DNA from: a virus
Length of the DNA: 47,123 nucleotides
Virus record (IMG/VR): IMGVR_UViG_3300025949_000038
Coordinates: 1 to 47,123 of that record
Strand: one strand, 5' to 3'
In this document: piece by piece, positions 12,887 through 19,938 of the stretch
How the letters are laid out: each line of letters begins with the position of its first letter
How positions within the stretch are numbered: position 1 is the first letter of the stretch
The notes under the pieces: generated by a model
Databases searched by the model: none
What the model saw: the letters and a program-made list of their open reading frames with translations, nothing else
What the model was told of the DNA's origin: nothing
Made by a program: the position numbers and the translations under genes

Positions 12887-13192
12887 ATGCTTTACAACAA
12901 GGACTGGGAAAAGACGCACATCAAGGCTGATCCATTCTCGCTGGAGAGCCTGATCGCATGGGCCGAGAAGCAGCCGACAGACAAGGAATACGATTTCTGG
13001 TGCAACGAGTGCTATCTCGGGCAGTACTTCGAAGATCACGGCTTCAAGATCAATATGATCGGAACGGGCACTGTAACCTTCAGCGATAGCACCTGCCGTG
13101 AACTGCCACGCCACTTCAACCGGATCGCTCAGACGACGCCGCACACCTTCGGTGCAGCGCTGGAGCGCGCCCGCAAGATCGCAGAGCGCTGA
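12887..13192 (+). CDS. Unknown early protein
   Basis: 101 aa with GCAGGAGAG upstream. DPFSLESLIAWAEKQPTDKE, YDFWCNECYLGQYFEDHGF and a C-terminal FGAALERARKI. Two Cys in CNEC could bind metal, but only one pair is present. Reminiscent of small conserved phage proteins without known role. Confidence 0.6.
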   Translation: MLYNKDWEKTHIKADPFSLESLIAWAEKQPTDKEYDFWCNECYLGQYFEDHGFKINMIGTGTVTFSDSTCRELPRHFNRIAQTTPHTFGAALERARKIAER

Positions 13193-13232
13193 ACCCCGGC
13201 ACGATACTTCCCTCTCCGAACCGAGCATAGCC

Positions 13233-13511
13233 ATGACTCACTGGATCACGAAATACGCGCTCACTGAAGGTATCCTCGCCCTGGAGGGTGCCGAGGAAAC
13301 CGGCGATGGCTATCTCTCGAAGAAGGGAAGTCACTTTGGCGAATGGCACGAACGCAGCCACTTCTATGGCGGCAACGATTGGCACGCCAATGAGGCTCAG
13401 GCGGTCGCCCATGCCGAACAGATGCGGCTCAAGAAGATTGCGTCCCTCAAAAAGTCCCTCAGAAAAATGGAGGGGCTGTCGTTCTCTCTCCAACAGCATC
13501 AAGGCGGCTGA
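13233..13511 (+). CDS. Unknown small protein
   Basis: 92 aa from ATG 13233; the ORF's earlier start would cover the end of the previous gene. HWITKYALTEGILALEGAEE and SHFGEWHERSHFYGGNDWHA, then a Lys-rich helix (MRLKKIASLKKSLRKMEGL). No family recognised. Confidence 0.55.
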   Translation: MTHWITKYALTEGILALEGAEETGDGYLSKKGSHFGEWHERSHFYGGNDWHANEAQAVAHAEQMRLKKIASLKKSLRKMEGLSFSLQQHQGG

Positions 13512-13512
13512 C

Positions 13513-13593
13513 ATGTACACATTCCTCGGACTTCTCGGCGAGATCGTCGGCCTAACGATTTTACTGGCAATCATTGCGGGAGCGCTACGATGA
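13513..13593 (+). CDS. 26-aa hydrophobic peptide
   Basis: MYTFLGLLGEIVGLTILLAI and a short basic end: one membrane helix. Its ATG is 1 nt after the preceding stop, and its TGA overlaps the next ATG (ATGA). Coupling on both sides is the only support at this length. Confidence 0.4.
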   Translation: MYTFLGLLGEIVGLTILLAIIAGALR

Positions 13594-14339
13594 CCGGGCA
13601 TCACGACAGATCCGCTGACATCGTGGATAGGCTGCGCGATCGTGACGCCATGGTTATTGGCGGAATGTTCCACGCCATTCCGGCCTTGAGGGAAGCCGCC
13701 GACGAGATCGAGCGATTACGCGAACGCAATCGCCTTCAGGCCCAGGACATCATGACGCTCGGCCAAGAGGTGGGGCGGCTCGGTGGTGTCCAACAACCGG
13801 CGAAGCCGTATGCCCTAAACCTCGCGGAAGAAGAAGCCCTCATCAGGACGATAGAGACGCAATCCGAGAGAATTAAGGAACTGGAAGCCGACCTCGCCGC
13901 CCAACCGCCAGCCGCTCCGGTCGAGATCATTCCCGAGACATGTCCTGACTGCGGAGTACGTGAGCCCTGCGACGAGGATTGCCCTAACCACGTTGAGCCG
14001 GAGCCGGTCACCAACGACCGCGAAACACGCACGGGCGCGTATCTGCTCCAAATGGCTAAGTCTCTAGGCTGGCCGGACGATGGAGAAGGTGCGCTGGAGT
14101 TCATGCTTCGGCGCGCACGCGAAGTCGCGTTCGAAGATTGCGGGGTCTCGCGCTGTTCTGCCGGCAATGTGGGAGTGGCTAAAGCGGCCATTGCGCAGAA
14201 CTATCAGCCGCTTAAAGCGGCAAAAGAACCGGCGCTCGCCGAAGGATGCTGTTCAGCAACGCGCCCATGCTCGCATCAAAAGGCTGACCCCGGTTCGGTA
14301 TGTGATACCTGCCAAGCCGCTCATGGAGGCGCACAATGA
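13590..14339 (+). CDS. Cys-rich coiled-coil protein
   Basis: 249 aa. The N-terminus DIVDRLRDRDAM, then LREAADEIERLRERNRLQ, is a pattern common in alphaproteobacterial phages and continues as a coiled coil to about residue 100. CPDCGVREPCDEDCPNH (about 117-133) and CCSATRPCSH / CDTCQAAH near the C-terminus look like zinc-binding clusters. Role unknown. Coupled to both neighbours by 4-nt overlaps. Confidence 0.6.
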   Translation: MTGHHDRSADIVDRLRDRDAMVIGGMFHAIPALREAADEIERLRERNRLQAQDIMTLGQEVGRLGGVQQPAKPYALNLAEEEALIRTIETQSERIKELEADLAAQPPAAPVEIIPETCPDCGVREPCDEDCPNHVEPEPVTNDRETRTGAYLLQMAKSLGWPDDGEGALEFMLRRAREVAFEDCGVSRCSAGNVGVAKAAIAQNYQPLKAAKEPALAEGCCSATRPCSHQKADPGSVCDTCQAAHGGAQ

Positions 14340-14614
14340 GCGGGTGCAGCCACGGTAAGACGTTCAAGGAGCCGTGCGTCGAGTGCCAGCTTGTATTAGC
14401 GCGCGAGGGTTTGGCGTGGGCTCTTCAGAGTGTTGAGAGATACAGCAAGTTCATTGCCGAACTTGCGCCCGATCTGCCAGCGCCTTGGGTTGAGCATGGC
14501 ACCGGCTGGATAAAGGTGCACGGCCTCACTTCCCCGCTCTCGCGCCCAGAGCATCGCGCCCCTAGCGCTTCTTCTCCCGCCGAAGCAGCTCCTTCTCAAC
14601 GGCTTCCCGAATGA
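14336..14614 (+). CDS. Small Cys/His protein, end overlaps antisense cassette
   Basis: 92 aa. Early CSHGKTFKEPCVEC may bind zinc, then LAWALQSVERYSKFIAELAP and a Pro/Ser/Ala tail. The last 53 nt overlap the end of the minus-strand cassette gene 14562-15011, so the low-complexity tail may be read through from an interrupted gene. Function unknown. Confidence 0.5.
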   Translation: MSGCSHGKTFKEPCVECQLVLAREGLAWALQSVERYSKFIAELAPDLPAPWVEHGTGWIKVHGLTSPLSRPEHRAPSASSPAEAAPSQRLPE

Positions 14615-15011
14615 AATCCGAGCGCTTTTCATTCGTGTCCGGGTCCAGCACCCGGTCGATACGGTCCAGCGTGCCGCCTGGAAAGCGGGTTGCATTGTGC
14701 CTGTCTGGCATCGGCGGTATCCGCCCGATCGTCGTCAGGTCTAGCTTCATAGTTTTTTCAACGGCCTCGATCGCCACACTTGGCTCAACCGAGAACCATT
14801 CATTCCGGTAGTGATGATCATGCAAAAGCCAATGAGCATAGCGCTCGGCCTTCAGCGCAAGATTATGGGCCACTTCAGCAATATAGATCGGCTCGACGGC
14901 GCCAGCGGGATCATAAATTCTTTCCATCCTGGATTTGATGCTGGCGGTCCATCCGATTTTGCAAGGACCACCGGGTCCCCCAAGAACGTAAATGAAGGCG
15001 TTAGCGGCCAT
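14562..15011 (-). CDS. GIY-YIG-like (T5orf172/MUG113) nuclease fused to ribbon-helix-helix domain
   Basis: 149 aa from ATG 15011, overlapping the upstream RHH gene by 11 nt. Residues 5-90 form a T5orf172-type domain: FIYVLGGPGGPCKIGWTASI with Y8 and K18-I-G20, R28, E56 in LKAERYAHWLLHDHHYRNEW, and the typical EWF end. Residues about 109-146 (RFPGGTLDRIDRVLDPDTNE, then KRSDFIREAVEKELL) form an RHH DNA-binding domain. The core residues of the GIY-YIG superfamily are kept. Read antisense to the operon around it. A site-specific nicking/cleaving enzyme, toxin or regulator are all possible. Confidence 0.75.
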   Translation of the reverse strand: MAANAFIYVLGGPGGPCKIGWTASIKSRMERIYDPAGAVEPIYIAEVAHNLALKAERYAHWLLHDHHYRNEWFSVEPSVAIEAVEKTMKLDLTTIGRIPPMPDRHNATRFPGGTLDRIDRVLDPDTNEKRSDFIREAVEKELLRREKKR

Positions 15012-15216
15012 GCTTGCCGCCCTTCTTGGCACCTTCTAGCCCCATTTCAACGAGCCTCCGGATTGCTTCCGAAATGTTTGGCAAATCCGGCTGTTGCCGT
15101 CGCCAGTCGTCGATTTTCTTCACCCACGAAGCCGGGGCAACCATGTTCAGGCGCTTGGTCTCGTCATCCAGTTTTGGGGGCATTTGTCCGTCCGGAAGAT
15201 TCGGAAGATTTCTCAT
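15001..15216 (-). CDS. Ribbon-helix-helix DNA-binding protein, first gene of antisense cassette
   Basis: 71 aa, with a good Shine-Dalgarno (AAGAGGGTG) before ATG 15216. The core MVAPASWVKKIDDWRRQQPD and LPNISEAIRRLVEMGLEGAK is a CopG/Arc-type RHH: a strand, then two helices. It lies upstream of and overlaps the nuclease-RHH gene, as antitoxins often do. A perfect palindrome 28 nt upstream is its likely autoregulatory site. Confidence 0.75.
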   Translation of the reverse strand: MRNLPNLPDGQMPPKLDDETKRLNMVAPASWVKKIDDWRRQQPDLPNISEAIRRLVEMGLEGAKKGGKHGR

Positions 15217-15243
15217 ATCACCCTCTTGCGTATCTGCCTATCA

Positions 15244-15258
15244 TATGTATGATACATA
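15244..15258. promoter_or_regulatory. 15-bp palindrome, likely operator of the RHH cassette
   Basis: TATGTAT-G-ATACATA is a perfect odd palindrome in the 98-nt gap between the minus-strand RHH gene (start 15216) and the plus-strand gene at 15315. It is AT-rich in a GC-rich genome. Palindromes of this type upstream of RHH genes are usually bound by the RHH product. Confidence 0.6.
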
Positions 15259-15314
15259 CTATCAGATGATGCGCAAGACCAGATATCTTCTATTCATCAG
15301 AACGGAGCAAGCAA

Positions 15315-15605
15315 ATGGCTAAGATCAAGCACTTCGCAGGAACCACCGAGTTGCAGGGCGTACACCAGCGCGATGGCAAGCTCGTCGGCTACGTCACCAA
15401 GGCCGATTTGTTCTTCGTCGCTGGTCAGGGCTGGCAGGGCTATACCGCCGTCGAGCGCACCATCGAGTACAAGAGCAACCCTTCGAAGCACGTTTGTGAC
15501 GCCCGCTGCATCAATGCCACTGGCCGCATCATGAAGTGCGAGTGCTCCTGCGGCGGCAAGAACCACGGCAAGGGCGCCTTCAACTGCGAGGAGGCCGCAG
15601 CATGA
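15315..15605 (+). CDS. Cys-rich small protein
   Basis: 96 aa starting MAKIKHFAGTTELQGVHQRD. The C-terminal half has CDARCINATGRIMKCECSCG and later NC, giving six Cys that probably coordinate zinc. I know similar sequences from phages as conserved proteins without function. AACGGAGC lies upstream. Stop overlaps ATG 15602. Confidence 0.65.
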   Translation: MAKIKHFAGTTELQGVHQRDGKLVGYVTKADLFFVAGQGWQGYTAVERTIEYKSNPSKHVCDARCINATGRIMKCECSCGGKNHGKGAFNCEEAAA

Positions 15606-15838
15606 AGCGGGACCTCCTTCCGGTCGCTGAGACCTATCTCCGCGACGAATTCAGGTTCAAGCCGGGCGATAGGCTGCACCGCTTAGTCGCCCGCCTTTGC
15701 GATACCTATTACGATGATCTGAGCGACGAGAATATCATCAAGCTCGAACATCTGGCCGACACGTGGCGCATCACGCACGCGGACGGTAGCCGCATGACTC
15801 CGGCGGTGACTTCGCATCACCAAGCACAGGGGGAATAA
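15602..15838 (+). CDS. Unknown small protein
   Basis: 78 aa from ATG 15602 (ATGA overlap with the previous gene, chosen over the longer frame from 15536). MKRDLLPVAETYLRDEFRFK and ARLCDTYYDDLSDENIIKLE. No family recognised. Confidence 0.55.
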   Translation: MKRDLLPVAETYLRDEFRFKPGDRLHRLVARLCDTYYDDLSDENIIKLEHLADTWRITHADGSRMTPAVTSHHQAQGE

Positions 15839-15840
15839 CC

Positions 15841-16287
15841 ATGGGTTACACGACCGAATTTACTGGCGCCATCCGGCTCGGCCGCAAGTTGACGATGGCT
15901 GAGGCGAAAGAGCTTCTGGAGATCGCCGCCAGCGACAAGTCCGAGAAGATCACCGGCATTCGTGCCTATTTCCAGTGGGTGCCGGCCGACACGCTGGAGC
16001 ACATCGTTTGGGACGGCAACGAGAAGTTCTATGAATACGTCCCCCAACTGAAATGGCTTTGCGGTTGGCTTCTGGAACGTGGCATCGCTGCCAACGGCGA
16101 ACTCTACTGGAGCGGCGAGGAAACCGGAGACACCGGGACCATCACCGTCACGGCTAACATCGTGTCTGTTGCCGAACACGCAAAGCCCGTAGGCAAGGAC
16201 CCGCGCCCGCTCAGTCTTGACGACCTCGGCAAGATCGCGCTGGACCAGCTCACGCGCACTCCCCAGGGAAGCACCGATGCCCCGTAA
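15841..16287 (+). CDS. Conserved phage protein of unknown function
   Basis: 148 aa. MGYTTEFTGAIRLGRKLTMA, then YFQWVPADTLEHIVWDGNEK, YEYVPQLKWLCGWLLERGIA and GELYWSGEETGDTG. This layout (MGYTTEF start, W-rich middle, YWSGEE) recurs in unrelated phages, so it is probably a widely useful early protein, but no activity is known to me. Confidence 0.65.
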   Translation: MGYTTEFTGAIRLGRKLTMAEAKELLEIAASDKSEKITGIRAYFQWVPADTLEHIVWDGNEKFYEYVPQLKWLCGWLLERGIAANGELYWSGEETGDTGTITVTANIVSVAEHAKPVGKDPRPLSLDDLGKIALDQLTRTPQGSTDAP

Positions 16288-16663
16288 CATCTCGTTCTCA
16301 ATGACAACGCCGCAATTCCTCGACGGGTCGAAGGATGTCACCCGTCGCATGGGTTGGACGCACCTGAAGACCGGTGACGTACTCCAGGCTGTTGAGAAGG
16401 CTATGGGGCTGAAGAAGGGGGAGAAGATCAAGCCGCTCGGCCTGATCCGTGTCGTCAATGTGCGCCGCGAGCCATTGAACCAAATGTGCGCCGATTTGGC
16501 CTATGGCGAAAAGGAAGTCGCTCGCGAAGGCTTCCCTGGGCGCAGTGAGACGGATTTCGTTCTGTGGTTTGCCGATAGTCACCATTGCAAGCCGGACGCA
16601 ATCGTCACTCGGATCGAGTTCGAGCGGTTGCCGATTGATGTCAAAGGAGTGCCGCAGCCATGA
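16277..16663 (+). CDS. ASCH/PUA-like conserved phage protein
   Basis: 128 aa from ATG 16277 (11-nt overlap with the previous gene; the upstream extension is out of family pattern). SFSMTTPQFLDGSKDVTRRM and GWTHLKTGDVLQAVEKAMGL, then LIRVVNVRREPLN and REGFPGRSETDFVLWFADSH. The start, with its conserved VTRR, resembles ASCH-type RNA-binding-like folds; moderate certainty. Role unknown. Confidence 0.55.
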   Translation: MPRNISFSMTTPQFLDGSKDVTRRMGWTHLKTGDVLQAVEKAMGLKKGEKIKPLGLIRVVNVRREPLNQMCADLAYGEKEVAREGFPGRSETDFVLWFADSHHCKPDAIVTRIEFERLPIDVKGVPQP

Positions 16664-16926
16664 CCACCCTTGCATCCGAACCTTGCCCCGGCTGCGCCGA
16701 GGGTTGGCGTCTGATCGGCGATCTCTTCTGCGCCGAATGTTATGATGGCAAAATTGAACAGTTTCGCAAGGCTCTCAAGCCGTTCGCTGGCGACACAATG
16801 CCGTCGCTAAAGAAGACGGAGATTTCCTACAATCGCTTTGGCCTGCGCTGCCTCATGAGCCCCATGGAGATTGCCATGGTCGAGGCATGGAAGGCTTTCA
16901 ATGCTCCTGTGGGAACACCGAGGTAG
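16660..16926 (+). CDS. Small protein with zinc-ribbon-like N-terminus
   Basis: 88 aa. CPGCAEGWRLIGDLFCAECY is two Cys pairs 13 residues apart, likely a zinc ribbon. Then a helical C-terminus with MEIAMVEAWKAFN. ATG overlaps the previous TGA (ATGA). Unknown role. Confidence 0.6.
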   Translation: MTTLASEPCPGCAEGWRLIGDLFCAECYDGKIEQFRKALKPFAGDTMPSLKKTEISYNRFGLRCLMSPMEIAMVEAWKAFNAPVGTPR

Positions 16927-16928
16927 CC

Positions 16929-17120
16929 ATGACCGAACGAGAAGACTTGATCGAAGATTTGATGTGGATTCGCCAGCGCGTGAGAAACTGCCGCGGCGCT
17001 ATCGAAACGGGGCAAACCAGTGACAAAGACGTTCGCGGCGCATTGCTTCGCGTTACGGAGCGCTTAGACCTGATTTTGTGGCGCCTTCAGCCGCCTGTTG
17101 GAAATGCGGTGAAGCCATGA
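16929..17120 (+). CDS. Small helical protein
   Basis: 63 aa from ATG 16929, 2 nt after the previous stop. MTEREDLIEDLMWIRQRVRN and VRGALLRVTERLDLILWRLQ form two amphipathic helices. No family recognised; coupled to the next gene by ATGA. Confidence 0.55.
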   Translation: MTEREDLIEDLMWIRQRVRNCRGAIETGQTSDKDVRGALLRVTERLDLILWRLQPPVGNAVKP

Positions 17121-17341
17121 AGCAGACAATTTACAACTGCGACCACTGCTGGAAGCAGGTTCAGAAGACAGGCATCGTCGAATGCGTGGAAGTCGTATTC
17201 GGCGGCGATGGCGCGGCGCGCAGCAAGGTGGACGGCATAGATCTTTGCCGGGAGTGCTATGGCGAGTTGGTCAGCGCAATCCGCGGCGCTACCGACAAGC
17301 CGCCGTTGGCGCACCCCTCCGGCAGAACGCACACACGATGA
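17117..17341 (+). CDS. Small zinc-finger-like protein
   Basis: 74 aa from ATG 17117 (ATGA overlap). CDHC near the N-terminus and CREC at about residue 46 frame a beta-rich stretch, ECVEVVFGGDGAARSKVDGI. This looks like a four-Cys zinc ribbon as in phage DksA-like or DNA-binding proteins. Function not assignable. Confidence 0.6.
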   Translation: MKQTIYNCDHCWKQVQKTGIVECVEVVFGGDGAARSKVDGIDLCRECYGELVSAIRGATDKPPLAHPSGRTHTR

Positions 17342-17398
17342 AACCACTCGCTGAAGTCAGTCATTCCAATTTCTGATTTACGTTAGTAAGATAGGCCC

Positions 17399-17719
17399 AT
17401 GAATCCAGGTGAAGACGATCCGGTTACGTTGCAAGAGGCCGTCGATATCGTCTATCGGGGGAAGATCAAGGTTTCGACCTTGCGCCTGATGGCTGAACGA
17501 GATCAGGTTCACATTTTCAAAGTCGGCCGGCGCTGGTTCACGACGCTGCGCAGCGTGCGAGAGATGAAAGACCGATGCCCAGGAAATCGAAAGGTGCCCG
17601 CCTCTATCTCGATGAGGAGCGAGGCCAGTGGGTTATCCGAGACGGATCGCGTTTCATCCGCACTAGTTGCGCTGAGTCAGACCACGAGGGCGCTGAAGCG
17701 AAACTCGCGGAGTACATAG
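17399..17719 (+). CDS. xis: Excisionase-like HTH protein
   Basis: 106 aa. VTLQEAVDIVYRGKIKVSTL, then RLMAERDQVHIFKVGRRWFT and SVREMKDRC, is a MerR/Xis-type winged helix as found upstream of phage integrases. The reading frame continues 145 nt into the integrase gene in another register; the extra Ser-rich tail may be nonfunctional overlap. It is expected to bend attachment-site DNA and promote excision. Only a weak Shine-Dalgarno is seen. Confidence 0.7.
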   Translation: MNPGEDDPVTLQEAVDIVYRGKIKVSTLRLMAERDQVHIFKVGRRWFTTLRSVREMKDRCPGNRKVPASISMRSEASGLSETDRVSSALVALSQTTRALKRNSRST

Positions 17720-18588
17720 CCAAGAAGTACAAGCCGCCCGCTGTTGCGTCGCCGCTGATTGCTGATGTGCTCCTGGTCTATGCGCAGGAGAAGTTGCCGA
17801 AGACGAGAGCCGCCGACAAGGCGGCGCATAACATATCCAACCTGACGCCCTTCTGGGGCCGGAAGAAAGCCGACGACGTGAACATTGCGACCTGCGAGGA
17901 ATACGCGAAGACCCGGCCACAGGCCGCGGCTCGGCGCGACCTCGAAGTTCTGCGCGCGGCGCTCTATTACTGGCACGAACACAAGGCCCAGCTCGCCAAG
18001 GCGCCGCTAGTCGCTCTGCCAGGCAAGGGCGCTCCGCGCGAGCGCTGGTTGACGCAGGAGGAGGCCAAGCGCCTGCGCAAGGCCGCGATGAAGTGGCCGC
18101 ACCTCTACCGCTTCGTGATACTCGGCCTGAAGACCGGCTCGCGGTCGGGCGTTCTACTCGATCTCAAATGGGATCAGATCAACCTCCGCAGCGGCGTGAT
18201 GGACCGGAAGGCTGCCGGCGAGACCGAGGCCGCCAACAAGCGCAAGCCGCCCGTCAGGCTCGGCCGATCCGTGGTGCGCCTGATGCGTCGCTGGAAGGCA
18301 AAGGACGTGGTCGAGGTGGACGGCAAGAAGGTCCAGATCCCGCACGTCATCCACTACAACGGCAAGCCCGTGGACTCGCTCAAGAAGTCATGGGCGCTCG
18401 CGTGCGAGGCCGCCAAGCTGGAGGATGTCAGCCCGCACACGATGCGCCACACCCGCGCGACCTGGCTGATGCAGGCCGGCGTCGATCTGTGGGAAGCCGC
18501 GGGCCATCTCGGAATGACTGTGAAAGTGTTAGAAACAACCTACGGGAAGCACCATCCTGACTTCCAATCCGAAGCGTCTGAGGTATGA
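17575..18588 (+). CDS. int: Tyrosine recombinase integrase
   Basis: 337 aa, compact phage type. The N-terminal part (1-55) resembles an arm-binding domain, 55-145 a core-binding SAM-like domain, and 155-330 the catalytic domain. Catalytic residues are R190 (TGSRSG), H288 and R291 (HTMRHTR), H311 (GHLGM) and nucleophile Y323. It inserts the circular phage into the tRNA-Val gene through the attP site that begins 56 nt downstream. The gene overlaps the excisionase frame at its start. All key residues are present, so it should be active. Confidence 0.95.
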   Translation: MPRKSKGARLYLDEERGQWVIRDGSRFIRTSCAESDHEGAEAKLAEYIAKKYKPPAVASPLIADVLLVYAQEKLPKTRAADKAAHNISNLTPFWGRKKADDVNIATCEEYAKTRPQAAARRDLEVLRAALYYWHEHKAQLAKAPLVALPGKGAPRERWLTQEEAKRLRKAAMKWPHLYRFVILGLKTGSRSGVLLDLKWDQINLRSGVMDRKAAGETEAANKRKPPVRLGRSVVRLMRRWKAKDVVEVDGKKVQIPHVIHYNGKPVDSLKKSWALACEAAKLEDVSPHTMRHTRATWLMQAGVDLWEAAGHLGMTVKVLETTYGKHHPDFQSEASEV

Positions 18589-18591
18589 TAA

Positions 18592-18609
18592 CTGTGCCGA
18601 AACTGATCC
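18592..18609. repeat. Left 18-bp direct repeat, probable integrase arm-type site
   Basis: CTGTGCCGAAACTGATCC occurs here and exactly again at 18775-18792, in the same orientation, one on each side of the attP core (18645-18690). Flanking repeats around a core are typical of integrase arm-binding sites. Confidence 0.65.
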
Positions 18610-18644
18610 GAACCGAAATGGAGTGGCGCTAAGTCCTTGAAATA

Positions 18645-18690
18645 TGGTGGGCGGTCACGGATTCGAACCGCGGACCCTCTCGGTGTAAAC
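18645..18690 (-). other. attP core: 3' half of tRNA-Val(UAC)
   Basis: On the minus strand this reads as a tRNA from the anticodon loop to CCA. It comprises a TTTACAC-type loop with anticodon TAC, anticodon-stem 3' strand CGAGA, variable region GGGTC, T-arm CGCGG-TTCGAAT-CCGTG, acceptor strand ACCGCCC, then ACCA. The 5' half of a tRNA is absent, so this is not a gene. It is the phage copy of a tRNA 3' end that rebuilds the host tRNA on integration. Its presence uninterrupted next to int indicates the circular, non-integrated form. Confidence 0.85.
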
Positions 18691-18745
18691 GAACCGAGCC
18701 ATCATGATTTCAATGGCTTAGCCCTCAAAACAAGGGCTAAAAACC

Positions 18746-19003
18746 ATGAACGACTCACGAACAAACGGCTCAATCTGTGCCGAAACTGATCCAGCGGGGT
18801 GGCCCGTTCTCCGCGCCGCGATGATCAAGCGCCGGGAGATCGAGAAGGCCGACAGCCCCAAAGGGCACGCCTACTCCAACCTGATCGAGATGGGCGACAA
18901 CGCCGAAAGCTATGTCCGGCCAGAATGGGCAAAGGACCGCCGGCAGACGCTGCCCTACTGCATGGAGCGAGAGGCTGCCCGGCTCGCACGGTTGGGAGGC
19001 TGA
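18746..19003 (+). CDS. Small protein beside attP
   Basis: 85 aa. The N-terminus (NGSICAETDPAGWPV) is encoded by the right arm-type repeat. Then IKRREIEKADSPKGHAYSNL, IEMGDNAESYVRPEWAKDRR and REAARLARLGG. Unknown family. After integration this gene lies at the opposite prophage end from int and is cut off from the early promoter. Confidence 0.5.
   Translation: MNDSRTNGSICAETDPAGWPVLRAAMIKRREIEKADSPKGHAYSNLIEMGDNAESYVRPEWAKDRRQTLPYCMEREAARLARLGG
18775..18792. repeat. Right 18-bp direct repeat, probable integrase arm-type site
   Basis: Exact second copy of the sequence at 18592-18609, 84 nt beyond the attP core and inside the beginning of the 85-aa ORF. Confidence 0.65.
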
Positions 19004-19006
19004 GAG

Positions 19007-19237
19007 ATGAAGCCCGACCAGATCGAAATTGGAAAGGTCTACCGGATGCGCGGGCGCAAGATGGACAAGCGCGTCCTGGACATCATCTCGCTGCCGGACC
19101 TCGACACCAAGGGCAACTATCGGGGCGAATACCGGATGGCAGTCGTCGAGACCATCAGCATGAAGCCGGGGCGGCCGACCAAGGAATATCTGCCTTGGTT
19201 CGCGGCCGATGCAATCGCGCCGCTTGAGGCGCTGTAA
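19007..19237 (+). CDS. Unknown small basic protein
   Basis: 76 aa with GAGAG just before ATG 19007, 3 nt after the previous stop. MKPDQIEIGKVYRMRGRKMD, RVLDIISLPDLDTKGNYRGE and SMKPGRPTKEYLPWFAADAI: a small beta-rich fold in the pattern 'how to display or set X' proteins common in phage accessory blocks. No function known. Confidence 0.55.
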   Translation: MKPDQIEIGKVYRMRGRKMDKRVLDIISLPDLDTKGNYRGEYRMAVVETISMKPGRPTKEYLPWFAADAIAPLEAL

Positions 19238-19266
19238 CCCTGCGATGTGAGGAGCGAGGAACCCCT

Positions 19267-19485
19267 ATGATGACCGAAGCACAGATCAAATACATGGTTG
19301 ATCGATTCCTGATGTGGCGGTTGCCACCAAACTTCAGTCCCGACAACGGGATCAGCTTCAGCCCGATCGCCGGAGAGGACGGGCCATTCCCGTTCACGCG
19401 CAAGCCGAGCGGGACCAACCTACTCGACGCCAGTCAGGCCGACGCGATGGTCCGGCACATGATCGAAGGGATGCCAGAGCTATGA
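19267..19485 (+). CDS. Conserved small phage protein
   Basis: 72 aa. MTEAQIKYMVDRFLMWRLPP and NFSPDNGISFSPIAG, then PSGTNLLDASQADAMVRHMI is a pattern I know from many proteobacterial phages as a conserved protein without function. GAGCGAGGAA precedes the two ATGs. Stop overlaps ATG 19482. Confidence 0.65.
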   Translation: MMTEAQIKYMVDRFLMWRLPPNFSPDNGISFSPIAGEDGPFPFTRKPSGTNLLDASQADAMVRHMIEGMPEL

Positions 19486-19676
19486 CCACCAGCATCAAGG
19501 TTGTGAACGACGGGCACTATCCGGTCGTCGTCAAGGTGGTCGAGTGCGAGCGCCCTCGCGATCTAGGCACCGCCGTGGATCAACACGACTTGCAGCCGGG
19601 CGAATCCTCGCCGTCGATTACCGTCTACGGATGGCGACGCTATGTCATCGTCGGCGAGATGGACCCCGGCACCTAA
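19482..19676 (+). CDS. Small beta-rich protein
   Basis: 64 aa from ATG 19482 (ATGA overlap). SIKVVNDGHYPVVVKVVECE, then LQPGESSPSITVYGWRRYVI: alternating strands, possibly a single beta-sandwich. No family recognised. Confidence 0.55.
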   Translation: MTTSIKVVNDGHYPVVVKVVECERPRDLGTAVDQHDLQPGESSPSITVYGWRRYVIVGEMDPGT

Positions 19677-19696
19677 CTGCGACGAGGAGAGTGAGC

Positions 19697-19903
19697 ATGA
19701 CGCTAGTGAAGCACAGCACCTTTGGTTACTTGCCATTCTGCACGCCGAAGAAGGGCACTCCTTGGTTCGCCGGGAATGTCCAGATTGGCTACACAGCGGC
19801 CGATGCTCGCGCGGCTTTCGTGCGGGCCTGCGGACAGGAATGGGATTCCCTCAAGAAAGAAGGATGGCGCATTGTGCGCGTGGAAATCAGACTTGCAAAC
19901 TGA
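19697..19903 (+). CDS. Unknown small protein
   Basis: 68 aa from ATG 19697, with GAGGAGAG upstream. MTLVKHSTFGYLPFCTPKKG, WFAGNVQIGYTAADARAAFV and EGWRIVRVEIRLAN. No family recognised; the good ribosome site supports it. Confidence 0.55.
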   Translation: MTLVKHSTFGYLPFCTPKKGTPWFAGNVQIGYTAADARAAFVRACGQEWDSLKKEGWRIVRVEIRLAN

Positions 19904-19938
19904 CCGGTTCAGCGGTGAAGCGGGGACAGGAGGACAGC

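Noticed and set aside
17338-17376. Twelve-codon ORF after the zinc-finger gene
   Set aside because: Too short, with no conserved features; start overlap alone is not enough.
18645-18690. Complete tRNA-Val gene
   Set aside because: Only the part from the anticodon loop to CCA matches; the 5' acceptor strand, D-arm and proper anticodon-stem 5' strand are absent.
18719-18740. TAGCCCT-loop-AGGGCTA inverted repeat as an integrase terminator
   Set aside because: It is followed by A residues on the plus strand and no T run follows on the minus strand; it lies within attP where symmetry may serve recombination.
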